Positions 8,450-16,862 are shown, counted from the stretch's first letter. The stretch: DNA of 64,000 bases from an uncultured bacterium (GCA_949297715.1 CASFTJ010000003.1:62001-126000); one strand, 5' to 3'. Numbers and translations: made by a program. Notes: a model not told the origin generated them from the letters alone.

Positions 8450-8653
8450 TTATTCTTCATCCTTTACAACACGTAAGTTACGCTTAAACTCCTTGTAAAA
8501 CCCGCAATTTGTAACCTGCAGCGAATCCTCAAGAAATACATCCCCCAAAGCTAAAGCCGCAAGAAGCGGACAGTCCATTTCTTTTACATAATTTTCGCAA
8601 GTTATGCATAAATCGTCATCTTCTATAAAAACTTTTGAATTTTGGCTGTACAT
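8450..8653 (-). CDS. Small Cys-containing protein upstream of isocitrate dehydrogenase
   Basis: No family is recognised. The open frame begins at 8725, but ATG 8653 is preferred because TATAAT (8660-8665) lies exactly 6 bases before it with TTTACA 17 bases further up, giving a leaderless mRNA and a 67-residue protein. It contains DLCITCENYVKEMDCPLL (three Cys, CxxC) and a later Cys, so metal or redox binding is possible. The acidic C-terminus (VVKDEE) runs directly into the dehydrogenase start codon. Confidence 0.6.
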   Translation of the reverse strand: MYSQNSKVFIEDDDLCITCENYVKEMDCPLLAALALGDVFLEDSLQVTNCGFYKEFKRNLRVVKDEE

Positions 8654-8659
8654 AAGCAA

Positions 8660-8688
8660 ATTATACAGCGTTTTTAGATGTTTGTAAA
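8660..8688 (-). promoter_or_regulatory. Leaderless promoter of the 8653 gene and isocitrate dehydrogenase
   Basis: Minus strand TTTACA (8683-8688), 17 bases, TATAAT (8660-8665); the start codon follows after 6 bases. Confidence 0.65.
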
Positions 8689-8699
8689 GAAAAGATTCA

Positions 8700-8718
8700 T
8701 TGTAACAATTCGTTACAA
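8700..8718. promoter_or_regulatory. Perfect dyad TTGTAAC-N5-GTTACAA upstream of the 8653 promoter
   Basis: Two 7-base arms with a 5-base gap lie 11 bp upstream of the -35 box, a typical activator position. On the minus strand the half GTTACAAT also resembles an HLR1/RpaB half-site, and TTTACAAA overlaps the -35 box, but the 18-base period is not that of HLR1. Confidence 0.45.
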
Positions 8719-8797
8719 ATGTCAAATTAAGCGCAATTATCTAAAAATGATTTTTTTTATATAGATAAGGTTAGGTTAAAAAACAGGTAGGCTAAGA

Positions 8798-9688
8798 ATG
8801 ACTGTTACAGTAGATAGTGCAGTAAATAGTGCTTGGAAGTATATGAAATTATATCCTGATTTTGTATTTGGAACGGGATATGACGCATTTGCTGATAAAT
8901 TTAATGCTGCCTGGGATGTAGGTAGGAAAAATAATTTATCTTTCAGAAAAAATTTCGGAAAAGCATTTAAAGATGGAACAAATGCTGTAATAGACCATAA
9001 TGCTCAGCTATTAACCGAAAATAACGGTTCTTTTTGGAAAGCTACAAAGAAAAGCATAACAAGCATTTGGCCGGAATTAAAAGACGGATGGAAAACGGCA
9101 GGCAATGCAGCCAAAGCTGCAAACAAGTCTAAATTATGGGCAAGACTTGGCAGTATAGGAAAAGTTTTTGGCAAAAGAATGCCTCTTATCGGTGCTGCAA
9201 TAACGCTTGCAGTTGAGTTACCAAATATTATAAGAGCAACGTGTAATGATGGATTATTAACTGGTGCAGGCGAAACAGCAAAAACAGGTGTAAGACTTGG
9301 CATAAGCACACTTTGCGGTGCATTAGCCCAAACTCTAATTCCAGTTCCAGCACTTGGAGGAATTTTAGGTTTTGCAGTAGGTGATATGATTGGAAGGTTT
9401 GTCGTAGGCAAAAGCTATACAGATAAAAAAGCTGAAGAAAAACAGGCTGCAGCAAATAATACAGGTACAAATCAATTTTCATTTGACCCGACAAAAATTC
9501 CCTACGGCGGAAGCAGCGGCACCAATCCGTTTGCAGCAACACCTCAAACAGGCGCAAGTAATGGAATGAGTGATGAAGAATTTATGAGACTTCAGCAAAT
9601 GTATATGCAATATGCAGGCAGAAACAATTTCAATTCGGCGTTTCCAAATACAGCAAATCCCTACGGTAATTTTAACAGATTGATGTAG
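8798..9688 (+). CDS. Hypothetical protein with Gly/Ala-rich hydrophobic core, paralogue of 9835
   Basis: 296 residues with no recognised family. The N-terminal 110 residues are helical and aromatic. Next comes a hydrophobic segment LIGAAITLAVELPNIIRAT (about 127-145), then a glycine-zipper-like region (LGGILGFAVGDMIGRFVVGKS, about 185-207). A low-complexity tail rich in Q, N, G, P and M ends in NPYGNFNRLM. The neighbour at 9835 has the same order and matching segments (ALSIPEIIAT...VGVGLLSCW...AIGKS), so the two are tandem paralogues. There is no signal peptide. Such cores occur in membrane-inserting or pore-forming proteins; function here is unknown. Confidence 0.7.
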   Translation: MTVTVDSAVNSAWKYMKLYPDFVFGTGYDAFADKFNAAWDVGRKNNLSFRKNFGKAFKDGTNAVIDHNAQLLTENNGSFWKATKKSITSIWPELKDGWKTAGNAAKAANKSKLWARLGSIGKVFGKRMPLIGAAITLAVELPNIIRATCNDGLLTGAGETAKTGVRLGISTLCGALAQTLIPVPALGGILGFAVGDMIGRFVVGKSYTDKKAEEKQAAANNTGTNQFSFDPTKIPYGGSSGTNPFAATPQTGASNGMSDEEFMRLQQMYMQYAGRNNFNSAFPNTANPYGNFNRLM

Positions 9689-9723
9689 ATTTAACTCCTA
9701 ATCCCCTGCAACCCTAGGGATGG

Positions 9724-9758
9724 AAGTACTAAGTTCTTAACAAAACTTAGTACTTTTT
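9724..9758 (+). terminator. Terminator after the 8798 gene
   Basis: AAGTACTAAGTT-cttaacaa-AACTTAGTACTT is a perfect 12-bp stem followed by a short T run. Confidence 0.8.
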
Positions 9759-9834
9759 CCATGTCAAAAGCAATTTTGATAAATAAAAATTCTTTATATA
9801 AGTATAAACGGGGAAAATTTTAAGAGGAAAAATT

Positions 9835-11628
9835 ATGAGTGACAGTATTAAAGTAAACAGTGACGTTCATATGCTGACAAGATATGCTATGAACCTTACT
9901 CCTGAAGAAGAAAGGGTATCAAGCATTATTCCCGGAACGGTTCCTTTGACAATTGGTATTGAAAAAGGTGCAAGAGGTGTCTCTAATATTTTTCCGGACT
10001 TGAAGAATCCGAAAGCAGCTTGGAACGACATAAAGACTTCTGAGCAATCACTAAAAGGGGCAAATTTTAGAGAGTCATACGATAATTTTCAAAGAAATCT
10101 TGAAATACAAGATTTAGAAAGGCGTTATCGTGCAGTAACAAAAAATCCTACAGTTGAACTGCAAAAATTACAAAAAGCTGAAAATATAAGAAATTTAGCA
10201 AAAGAAGCAAAAACTCTTAAAGGAGCAGAAAAAACAAAAAAATTAAAAGAACTTCAAAAAGCACTTAAAGATTTTCAAACTTCACAGGGTATGACAAAAG
10301 CGGAAGCTAAAAAGTTTGTAACCGACCTCACTGATAAACAACTTACAAAACAGCTCAAAAATGCTAAAAAAGCCTTAAATGAGTTTAATCAGTCCCAATA
10401 TTATGATGATGTAAGACGATTAATAAATGAATCAAAAACTTTAAAAGGTAAAGCCTATGCTGACAAGATGAATGAAGTAGAAAAAGCGATAGCAGAAGCT
10501 AACCAGAAGCTTCATGTTGCAAAGACAACCGGAGCCTTAAAACCGTTTACAAAACGAGGAAAACTTTGGAACGGAGTTAAGAACGTAACCGGATATAATA
10601 AAGCAAAAGGAGCTGTAAATACAGCTTTAACAAAGTCGTCAAAATTAAGATCGGTAGCAAAATTCGGGAAAGCAAATGCATTAACCGCAGTAGGTTTAGA
10701 CTTAGCATTATCTATACCTGAAATTATAGCAACCAAACAGACCTTTGATCAGGTAGATGAAAACGGAAATCCTGTAAAACCCGGCGAAGGCAAAGGTACA
10801 CAAAAAGCCTTAAAACAGACCGGCCGAGTAGTAGCAACGGCAGGAGCGCAAGTTGCAGCATACGCAATTGGTGCAAAGATAGGAACAGCAGCAGTAGCGA
10901 CAGCCTGGGCAGCAAAAGGAGCAGCCTTAGGTTCAGTAGCACCCGGTGTCGGAACTGCAATCGGTGCCATTGTCGGAGTTGGTGTCGGGCTTCTTTCTTG
11001 CTGGCTTGCTGGCAAAGCAATGGAAAAAGCTATAGGTAAATCCGAGCTTGACCAGTTGAAAGATAGAACAGAAAATCAACCTGCAAAAGAACTTGCATTA
11101 CAAGCTCAACAAAATGATGAAATTTTAAATGAAGTATTAATTGCCGCAAAAACTCGATATGAAAACGATCCGACAGAAAATAAAGATATTGAAAAAGCTT
11201 ATAAAAACGTTGTAACAGCATACCAAAACGGAAATATAGGAACAGCAGCAGCAGTCAGAACATTAGAGAAACCTTCAGCGCAGAAACCCTCAGCTCAAAC
11301 CGCAGAGCAACAGGCTCAACAACAGACATCAGCTACAAGCGCAACATCTGCAGGATCGCCTGAAACACAGTCAACCGGCACCAATACAAGCTCTACAGCA
11401 GCACAACAAGACTCAACTGCTGAATCAGCTTCAAAAACAAAATCACAAACTAATAACAGTGAAAAATACAAAGCAACAATAGCTAAACTTGATTATGTTT
11501 TAAATTTTCTAAACTCAGTGAATAATCAAAGTTCAGGCGGAACATACGGAACTTACAGTGGATTTTCAAATCCGATGATGTTTAATAACCCGTTTGTAAT
11601 GCCTTATAGCGGGGGAATGTATACATAA
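9835..11628 (+). CDS. Large hypothetical protein with Lys-rich helical region and glycine-zipper core, paralogue of 8798
   Basis: 597 residues. Residues 90-240 are a Lys/Ala/Leu-rich, probably coiled-coil region (KKLKELQKALKDF, KNAKKALNEF). Hydrophobic segments follow at about 283-302 (ALTAVGLDLALSIPEIIAT) and 340-395 (GVGTAIGAIVGVGVGLLSCW), then a Q/S/T/A-rich linker and a Met/Pro/Gly tail (SNPMMFNNPFVMPYSGG). A good ribosome site (AAGAGG) precedes ATG. The core and tail match the upstream gene, showing tandem duplication and divergence. No catalytic motif was seen. Surface or toxin-like pore roles are speculation. Confidence 0.7.
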   Translation: MSDSIKVNSDVHMLTRYAMNLTPEEERVSSIIPGTVPLTIGIEKGARGVSNIFPDLKNPKAAWNDIKTSEQSLKGANFRESYDNFQRNLEIQDLERRYRAVTKNPTVELQKLQKAENIRNLAKEAKTLKGAEKTKKLKELQKALKDFQTSQGMTKAEAKKFVTDLTDKQLTKQLKNAKKALNEFNQSQYYDDVRRLINESKTLKGKAYADKMNEVEKAIAEANQKLHVAKTTGALKPFTKRGKLWNGVKNVTGYNKAKGAVNTALTKSSKLRSVAKFGKANALTAVGLDLALSIPEIIATKQTFDQVDENGNPVKPGEGKGTQKALKQTGRVVATAGAQVAAYAIGAKIGTAAVATAWAAKGAALGSVAPGVGTAIGAIVGVGVGLLSCWLAGKAMEKAIGKSELDQLKDRTENQPAKELALQAQQNDEILNEVLIAAKTRYENDPTENKDIEKAYKNVVTAYQNGNIGTAAAVRTLEKPSAQKPSAQTAEQQAQQQTSATSATSAGSPETQSTGTNTSSTAAQQDSTAESASKTKSQTNNSEKYKATIAKLDYVLNFLNSVNNQSSGGTYGTYSGFSNPMMFNNPFVMPYSGGMYT

Positions 11629-11633
11629 ATAAA

Positions 11634-11661
11634 CGACACTATAGTTTTATCTATAGTGTCG
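11634..11661. terminator. Hairpin shared by convergent genes 9835 and 11651
   Basis: CGACACTATAG-ttttat-CTATAGTGTCG is a perfect 11-bp stem. It follows the 9835 gene; there is no long T run. The right arm contains the stop codon of the convergent small gene. Confidence 0.6.
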
Positions 11662-11824
11662 TAACGTTAAAATCTCTTTCTGAAACAGATGCAGTGCATT
11701 CAAGTACACTGTTCAAAAATTTTTCAATAGCTAATTCCATAGAAGAAATTTCTGTTTTCAAGTGTTCATAATTTTGCTCTCTGTTTTCACGTAATGCATT
11801 TTCAAAAATTTCGTCTTCGTACAT
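11651..11824 (-). CDS. Small acidic protein, 57 residues
   Basis: No family is recognised. ATG 11824 has GGAG 9 bases upstream; a TTG 15 bases earlier is a weaker start. The sequence MYEDEIFENALRENREQNY and following is acidic and amphipathic helical, consistent with a real small protein. Its TAG stop lies within the hairpin ending the convergent neighbour, an unusually tight arrangement. Confidence 0.5.
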   Translation of the reverse strand: MYEDEIFENALRENREQNYEHLKTEISSMELAIEKFLNSVLECTASVSERDFNVTTL

Positions 11825-11984
11825 ATTTACATACTCCAATTATCTCTACATAAGTCCATTACGGATATTTTGCCCGTTTCTTTAATTTTTTAAATATTTT
11901 TGTTACAAAATTTATAATTAGCGGAAATTAAAAATAGTTTAAAGTACAATATTAGAATAAGATTTTTAAAGGGTTAAAGGAAAT

Positions 11985-12821
11985 ATGAAAACGGATTTTC
12001 AGCTTACAAGTTATGATTATTATTCTTCACGACGAGATATGGAAATGATTTCGACAATAGTTGAAGCATTAAAAAAAATTCTTGAGGAAGACAAAACACA
12101 TCCTCAGCCGTTATTTTTGAAAACGTCTGATAATCTTATTCTGAACATAGCCAGAATGGTTGTCCAAGAAAAGAAAAAGACTTTTTTGATTGGTATAACC
12201 GGAGAAAGCGCTTCTGGGAAAACTGTTTTTGTAGATAATACTATTAAAGCCTGTGTAAAAGAGAAAAAAGAGGGAATTTACACTGTAATTCGCTGTGATG
12301 ATTATTATAAAGACACTTCAAAAGAACTTCTTGAAGCTGGCAGTTATGAGGAATTATTTAAAACAGGTTTTAGCTTTGATACTCCTGATGCTATAAACCT
12401 TGAATTAATGAAAAAACATCTTATAGATCTTAAACGAGGTAAAGAAATTAAATCTCCGCTTTATGACTTTGTAACTTGTGTAAGCAATCCGGACGGAGAG
12501 CTTAAAAAACCGGCAAAAGTTATCCTAACGGAAGGTTTATACGTTTTAAACGAAGGTTTAAGAGAAATTATGGACGTTAAAGTCTACGTATTCACACCTT
12601 TGGATGTAATTAAAGAGCGCTGGTACAAGCGTGCGGCTTTAAGAGGTAAGACCGGTAAAGCTGCAGATTTACAATTTGCAGATGTAAACAAAACAGCACA
12701 AGAATATATTCGTCCCGCTTATCAAATATCAGATGCCGTAATAAACGGTATGGTCAGCCAAGAATATATCAGACAGATTACGGATAAAATCTTTAAAACT
12801 CTTGAAGAAATAGTTTACTAA
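11985..12821 (+). CDS. Uridine kinase-like P-loop kinase
   Basis: 278 residues of the uridine kinase/phosphoribulokinase/pantothenate kinase superfamily. Walker A is GITGESASGKTVF (about 69-81). IRCDDYYKDTS carries the metal/substrate Asp, SPLYDFVT is the substrate loop, and ILTEGLYVLNE resembles the 'EG' strand of uridine kinases. An extra N-terminal helical segment of about 60 residues is longer than in Udk. AAAGG precedes ATG. A TTTGTTACAAA palindrome lies 76 bases upstream. It probably phosphorylates a nucleoside or similar small molecule; exact substrate not certain. Confidence 0.75.
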   Translation: MKTDFQLTSYDYYSSRRDMEMISTIVEALKKILEEDKTHPQPLFLKTSDNLILNIARMVVQEKKKTFLIGITGESASGKTVFVDNTIKACVKEKKEGIYTVIRCDDYYKDTSKELLEAGSYEELFKTGFSFDTPDAINLELMKKHLIDLKRGKEIKSPLYDFVTCVSNPDGELKKPAKVILTEGLYVLNEGLREIMDVKVYVFTPLDVIKERWYKRAALRGKTGKAADLQFADVNKTAQEYIRPAYQISDAVINGMVSQEYIRQITDKIFKTLEEIVY

Positions 12822-12824
12822 TAA

Positions 12825-12852
12825 AAATCCCTCCTTAAAGAGGGATTTTTTA
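12825..12852 (+). terminator. Terminator after uridine kinase-like gene
   Basis: AAATCCCTC-cttaaa-GAGGGATTT followed by Ts. Confidence 0.88.
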
Positions 12853-12875
12853 ATGTACAGAAAACAGAATTTCAA

Positions 12876-13172
12876 TTAATAATCATAAATTATTTGCTGA
12901 CACCCGCACGGTGTATTAGGAAAAGCTTTTACGCACTTATCGCAAGGATTTATAACAACTCTAGCCTTGCAAGGATCGCAATCTGCCTTCTTAACTTTAC
13001 AGGGGTTACAATTTTTAAATCCCGTAAAAGGGTTTAAGCTAAATGTGCTTGTATTTTGCCCGATTCCGACATAAGGAAGCGGATTTAACTCACTTACTTC
13101 CCAAGCATTGGCACTTTGAGCTGGAATTAAAAATAATCCGCATAATGCCATCATCATAAATAATCTTTTCAT
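12876..13172 (-). CDS. Small exported Cys-rich protein
   Basis: 98 residues. MKRLFMMMALCGLFLIPAQS begins a typical Sec signal peptide (cleavage after ANA at about 23). The mature part has four CxxC-like pairs (CNPC, CDPC, CDKC, CGC) within 45 residues, suggesting metal binding or disulfide bonding in the periplasm or on the surface. AAAGGAG lies upstream of ATG. No known family was recognised. Confidence 0.7.
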   Translation of the reverse strand: MKRLFMMMALCGLFLIPAQSANAWEVSELNPLPYVGIGQNTSTFSLNPFTGFKNCNPCKVKKADCDPCKARVVINPCDKCVKAFPNTPCGCQQIIYDY

Positions 13173-13304
13173 ACATATTCTCCTTTTAATTTAACAGATA
13201 AACATATCTACATGCCTATTATAAAATTTTTGAACGAATATACGATACCTGACGGAGTAATATAAATAAACTTATGACTTAAGTAAAAAGTTTGAATTTC
13301 AAAA

Positions 13305-13335
13305 TAAAAAAGACCGGTTTAAATAAACCGGTCTT
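13305..13335 (-). terminator. Terminator after the SLH protein gene
   Basis: AAGACCGGTTT and AAACCGGTCTT form an 11-bp stem with a short loop, followed on the minus strand by TTTTT. Confidence 0.88.
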
Positions 13336-13354
13336 AAGAATTTAAAATCTAATA

Positions 13355-14626
13355 TTATAAAGCTTGTTTTGCTAAAGCAGCATCATCAAGCAAGATAATG
13401 TAGATTTCTTCACCAGCTTTTGCATGGTATTTAAGTCCTTTAGTAACAAGTCCTGTAACCAAACCAACACCTGCACCTACAGGAGTACCGATAGCAACCC
13501 CTGTACCAACTTTAGCAGGATTTGGAATAAATGAGAAACCAACACCAGCACCGGTACCGATAGCAGCACCGCCGGCAGTGTAAAGTAACAATTTACCAGT
13601 TGTCATCCAAGGACCTTCTTTAAGAGCATAATTTTTGTAGAATGGTTTTGCATTTAAAGAAGTAGTTTTTCCGTCAGGAGTAACAACTTCAGTTAGCTGC
13701 ACATAAACTCTTGCGTTTTTGTTAAACCATTTTTCATTTTCAATTGCAACAACTGTTCCGTTAAATTTAGAATTAGCAGGAACAATCAAAGTACCTTCTT
13801 CAGTATAAATAGGTTCTTCGTTAACAAAATACACTGCTTGACCTGCAGAAGCTTCTTCAGATCTAAACTTGTCAGTAAATGCAACCTCAAGAACGTTACC
13901 TTCTTTAATTATGTTTGAATTATCAAGAACATAAACTTCATTGTTAGGAGCATTTCTCTTAACTTTTAAGTGCTCAATATTTTCGCCTTTGTATTCTTTT
14001 TTAACAAGATCCAATTTAGCTTTAAGTCTTGAAAGAAGAACTGCAGCTTCAGCTCTTGTAAGGTTGTCATCCGGACGAAGTTCATTTTCATTCGGATAGT
14101 TTACGTAAATTCCGTATTCAAGAGTTTTAGCGTAAACTTGTTTTGCCCAAGCAGGAACTTTATTAGCATCAACATAAGAATTAAGAGCAGAAGTATCAGA
14201 AACTTTGTCTTGAGTAATATGGCTGATTACAGACTGAGTTTCAGCTCTTGACATTAATTTAGAAGCTTTGAAAGTTCCGTCAGGATATCCGTAAACCAGG
14301 CCTAACTGCTGTGAGCGCAAAATATCGTCATAATTTTTGTCAGCAGTTGTGACATCAGAGAAAGAATTTGTAATTGCAACATTCAAATTGTCATTAGATA
14401 ACAATTTAAGAAGTGACTTAACAAAACAAATTCTCGGAACATCCTTTTCAGGATTAAAATTGTTGTTCTCATCAAGATTCATAATATCATTAGAAACGAC
14501 ATCAAGAATTTCTTTTTGAGCCCAATAGCCTTCGCTGACATCATTAATTTGAGTAGCAGCGAACACAGGAATGGCTGCAAATGCAATCAAACATAAAGCC
14601 ATCATAGTTGCTAGAAAATTTTTCAT
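13355..14626 (-). CDS. SLH-domain envelope protein
   Basis: 423 residues from ATG 14626, preceded by GAGGA 10 bases away (a TTG 9 bases earlier is in frame but poorly placed). A signal peptide (MKNFLATMMALCLIAFAAIP, cleavage near VFA-A) precedes three SLH repeats at about 27-200: GYWAQKEILDVV; LGLVYGYPDGTFKASKLMSRAE; YGIYVNYPNENELRPDDNLTRAEAA. A beta-rich domain (about 235-330, FNGTVVAIENEKWF) and a Gly-rich hydrophobic segment (GGAAIGTGAGVG...GAGVGLVTGLV) follow, ending in YHAKAGEEIYIILLDD. SLH domains tie proteins to cell-wall polymers in Cyanobacteria and Firmicutes; here it is probably an outer-envelope anchor. Confidence 0.88.
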   Translation of the reverse strand: MKNFLATMMALCLIAFAAIPVFAATQINDVSEGYWAQKEILDVVSNDIMNLDENNNFNPEKDVPRICFVKSLLKLLSNDNLNVAITNSFSDVTTADKNYDDILRSQQLGLVYGYPDGTFKASKLMSRAETQSVISHITQDKVSDTSALNSYVDANKVPAWAKQVYAKTLEYGIYVNYPNENELRPDDNLTRAEAAVLLSRLKAKLDLVKKEYKGENIEHLKVKRNAPNNEVYVLDNSNIIKEGNVLEVAFTDKFRSEEASAGQAVYFVNEEPIYTEEGTLIVPANSKFNGTVVAIENEKWFNKNARVYVQLTEVVTPDGKTTSLNAKPFYKNYALKEGPWMTTGKLLLYTAGGAAIGTGAGVGFSFIPNPAKVGTGVAIGTPVGAGVGLVTGLVTKGLKYHAKAGEEIYIILLDDAALAKQAL

Positions 14627-14779
14627 AAATCTCAATTCCTCATTTTTACTACAACAAGATTTTTTATGATAATATATGAATTATAAATAAAATTCTTATT
14701 TTTGTAAAGAGATTTAAAACCCTTAATTACAGAGCATTTGGTAGATTATATAAATAGCGGTACCCGCGAGAGGAAAATT

Positions 14780-16219
14780 ATGGAAAACTTTAACAAGACA
14801 AAAATAGTAGCGACATTAGGTCCAGCAACCAATACTAAAGAGATGATACGAGCTTTATACAAAGCAGGTGTTACAATGTTCAGACTTAATTCATCGCACG
14901 AAGACGTAGAAGTTCACAAACGTAATCTGGATTACATAAGAGAGGTTGAAAAGGAAGAAGAAACGATAATTCCGGTACTTTTAGATCTTCAAGGACCCAA
15001 AATAAGGATTGGACATCTTGAAAAACCGATTGAATTAAAGAAGGGCGAAATCTTAAAGTTCAGACACCAAAACGAAATGACAGACGATATTATACCTGTT
15101 GATTACAAAGGAATTGCGTCTGACGTAAAAGAAGGTGAGATGATTCTTATAGATGACGGAAAAATTCAATTTGAAGTACAAAAGGTTGAAAATGAAATAA
15201 TTTATGCAAAAGCCTTAACTGACGGACTTTTAAAGCAGAGAAAAGGTATAAATATACCCGGTTCAACAGGAAGCATAGATGTTTTAACGGAAAGGGATTT
15301 AAAGTTTGTCAAATTCGCAGCAGAAAATGAGATTGATTATCTTGGGCTTTCATTTGTCAGAAACGCAGATGATGTCACACAGTTAAGAGAAATTTTAAAA
15401 AGCTGTAACAACGCAGACATCAAAATTATATCAAAAATTGAAAAGCCTCAAGCTGTGGAAAACATAGATAAAATAATCGAGGTTTCTGACGGAATCATGG
15501 TTGCAAGAGGCGATTTAGGAATAGAAATTTCGACAGAAAAAGTTCCGATAGTGCAGAAAACAATTATAAGAAAGGCTAATATCAAACGCAAAGTTGTAAT
15601 TGTCGCAACCCAGATGCTTGAAAGCATGATAGAAAACCCGATTCCGACAAGAGCCGAAACCAGTGACGTAGCAAACGCAATACTTGACGGAACTGATGCA
15701 ATAATGCTATCAGGCGAAACTGCAGCAGGAGCTTATCCTGTAAAAGCGGTAGAGATGATGAAAAAGATTTCAGACGAAGTCGAAAATTCACCATTTATGC
15801 GTAAAAACAAATTCCCCCGCAAAATGATAGAAGAAGAAAAAGATAATCAGGCAATGGCAATCGGGATGTCAATAGCTGATATGTCTAAAAAAATGGATAT
15901 AAAAGCAGTAGTCGCACTAACAGGCAGTGGCTTTACGGCACAATTTTTATCTGAAGGCAGATTAAGTGTTCCGATTTACGCTTGCTGCCCAAAAATTAAT
16001 ATATGCAGAACTCTAAAACTTTACAGAGGAGTTTTCCCTGTGGTTGTAGATTATGAAGGTAAAATTGACCGCACAGAACTTCAGCACGCAGATAAATTTA
16101 TGACTAAAAAAATCGGGCTTAATAACGGTGATAAAATAATATTTACCGGCTCCCTTCCTGATATCTTGATTGGCGGAACAAACTTTATTAAAATTCATAA
16201 AATCGGCTCAGCCGGCTAA
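14780..16219 (+). CDS. pyk: Pyruvate kinase
   Basis: 479 residues from ATG 14780, chosen because AGAGG lies 6 bases upstream (the frame is open from 14738). All landmark motifs are present: TKIVATLGPA at the start, VLLDLQGPKIRIG, the catalytic IISKIEKPQAVENID (Lys), MVARGDLGIEI (metal-binding Glu/Asp), and ATQMLESMIENPIPTRAE with DGTDAIMLSGETAAG. It transfers phosphate from phosphoenolpyruvate to ADP, the last ATP-forming step of glycolysis and a key enzyme for a fermenter. It is divergent from the SLH gene and ends at a strong terminator. Confidence 0.97.
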   Translation: MENFNKTKIVATLGPATNTKEMIRALYKAGVTMFRLNSSHEDVEVHKRNLDYIREVEKEEETIIPVLLDLQGPKIRIGHLEKPIELKKGEILKFRHQNEMTDDIIPVDYKGIASDVKEGEMILIDDGKIQFEVQKVENEIIYAKALTDGLLKQRKGINIPGSTGSIDVLTERDLKFVKFAAENEIDYLGLSFVRNADDVTQLREILKSCNNADIKIISKIEKPQAVENIDKIIEVSDGIMVARGDLGIEISTEKVPIVQKTIIRKANIKRKVVIVATQMLESMIENPIPTRAETSDVANAILDGTDAIMLSGETAAGAYPVKAVEMMKKISDEVENSPFMRKNKFPRKMIEEEKDNQAMAIGMSIADMSKKMDIKAVVALTGSGFTAQFLSEGRLSVPIYACCPKINICRTLKLYRGVFPVVVDYEGKIDRTELQHADKFMTKKIGLNNGDKIIFTGSLPDILIGGTNFIKIHKIGSAG

Positions 16220-16248
16220 CTAACTAATAAAAATTTCACAAAAGAAAA

Positions 16249-16278
16249 AGCCCCTTTTTAAGGGGCTATACTTTTTTT
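16249..16278 (+). terminator. pyk terminator
   Basis: AGCCCCTT-ttt-AAGGGGCT, with a seven-T run four bases later. Confidence 0.85.
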
Positions 16279-16458
16279 AGGAAGGAAGGAATAAACATCT
16301 CTCTGTTGTCTTATTTAACGGATAATCTCTTTTCTTTATCTCTCTTACTTATTTGTCTCTTAATATCACTCGTTTTTATTTAAGCTGCTCTCTTTTGTTA
16401 TTTGTTACATATATATAAAGTATATAAATTAAATCGAATTTCACAACTTGTTTAATTT

Positions 16459-16476
16459 GTTACAAAAGTTTACATA
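16459..16476 (+). promoter_or_regulatory. HLR1-type element (predicted RpaB binding site)
   Basis: GTTACAAA-AG-TTTACATA matches every defined position of the cyanobacterial HLR1 consensus, two KTTACAWW direct repeats separated by 2 bases. It lies 20 bp upstream of the -35 box of the 16584 promoter, a position used for activation. An RpaB orthologue is encoded at 44934-45683. Confidence 0.65.
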
Positions 16477-16496
16477 AAAATTAGACAAAAATGTAC

Positions 16497-16525
16497 TTGA
16501 AAAAATAAAACTTATGTTTTAAAAT
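16497..16525 (+). promoter_or_regulatory. Promoter of the 16584 gene
   Basis: TTGAAA (16497-16502), 17 bases, TAAAAT (16520-16525), giving a leader of about 50 bases with a hairpin. Confidence 0.6.
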
Positions 16526-16583
16526 AAGAAGGTAAGGAATTTGGTTTTGGGTGGTCTTTCCAGAACCAGGTTAGTGAGGGTAA

Positions 16584-16862
16584 ATGTTAGTTTCATCAAT
16601 AGTCAGATTTAACGCTGTACAAAGCATGAACAATGCTGCATTCGGTGTTATGCAAGCATACAACCAAATGAACAATGCGCTTTCTTATCACACTTTTGGG
16701 GGAGAAAACAACCTTACAATGCTTCATGAAATGGACAAAAAACTAAGTCTTGACCTTGTATCCAACAGTCTTCTTTATAAGATAGCAAGTTTGCAGGAAA
16801 AAATGGCTCAAAAACATCAGGCTCAAGACATTGAAAATGGCAGATTTTCTGTATTAGCTTAG
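16584..16862 (+). CDS. Hypothetical 92-residue protein under predicted RpaB control
   Basis: No family is recognised. GAGGG lies 4 bases before ATG. The protein is helical and rich in Met, Asn and Gln (MNNAAFGVMQAYNQMNNAL), with no signal peptide or membrane segment. Its C-terminal half (LSLDLVSNSLLYKIASLQEKMAQKHQ) looks like an amphipathic or coiled-coil helix. It is the only gene downstream of the HLR1 site, in its own transcription unit. Confidence 0.65.
   Translation: MLVSSIVRFNAVQSMNNAAFGVMQAYNQMNNALSYHTFGGENNLTMLHEMDKKLSLDLVSNSLLYKIASLQEKMAQKHQAQDIENGRFSVLA

Larger units (their letters stand above)
16279..16583. other. Regulatory intergene between pyk and the 16584 gene
   Basis: No coding frame was found in these 305 bases. 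The first 110 are strongly pyrimidine-biased on the plus strand with repeated TCTCT/TCTTT blocks. Then come a GTTACATA half-site near 16404, a complete HLR1-type element (16459-16476), a sigma70 promoter (16497-16525) and an imperfect hairpin (GGTTTTGG with CCAGAACC) just before the ribosome site. Confidence 0.6.

Noticed and set aside
10724-11020. Minus-strand Leu/Arg- and Ala/Pro-rich frames opposite the 9835 gene
   Set aside because: Composition results from the Gly/Ala codons on the coding strand; no start signals.
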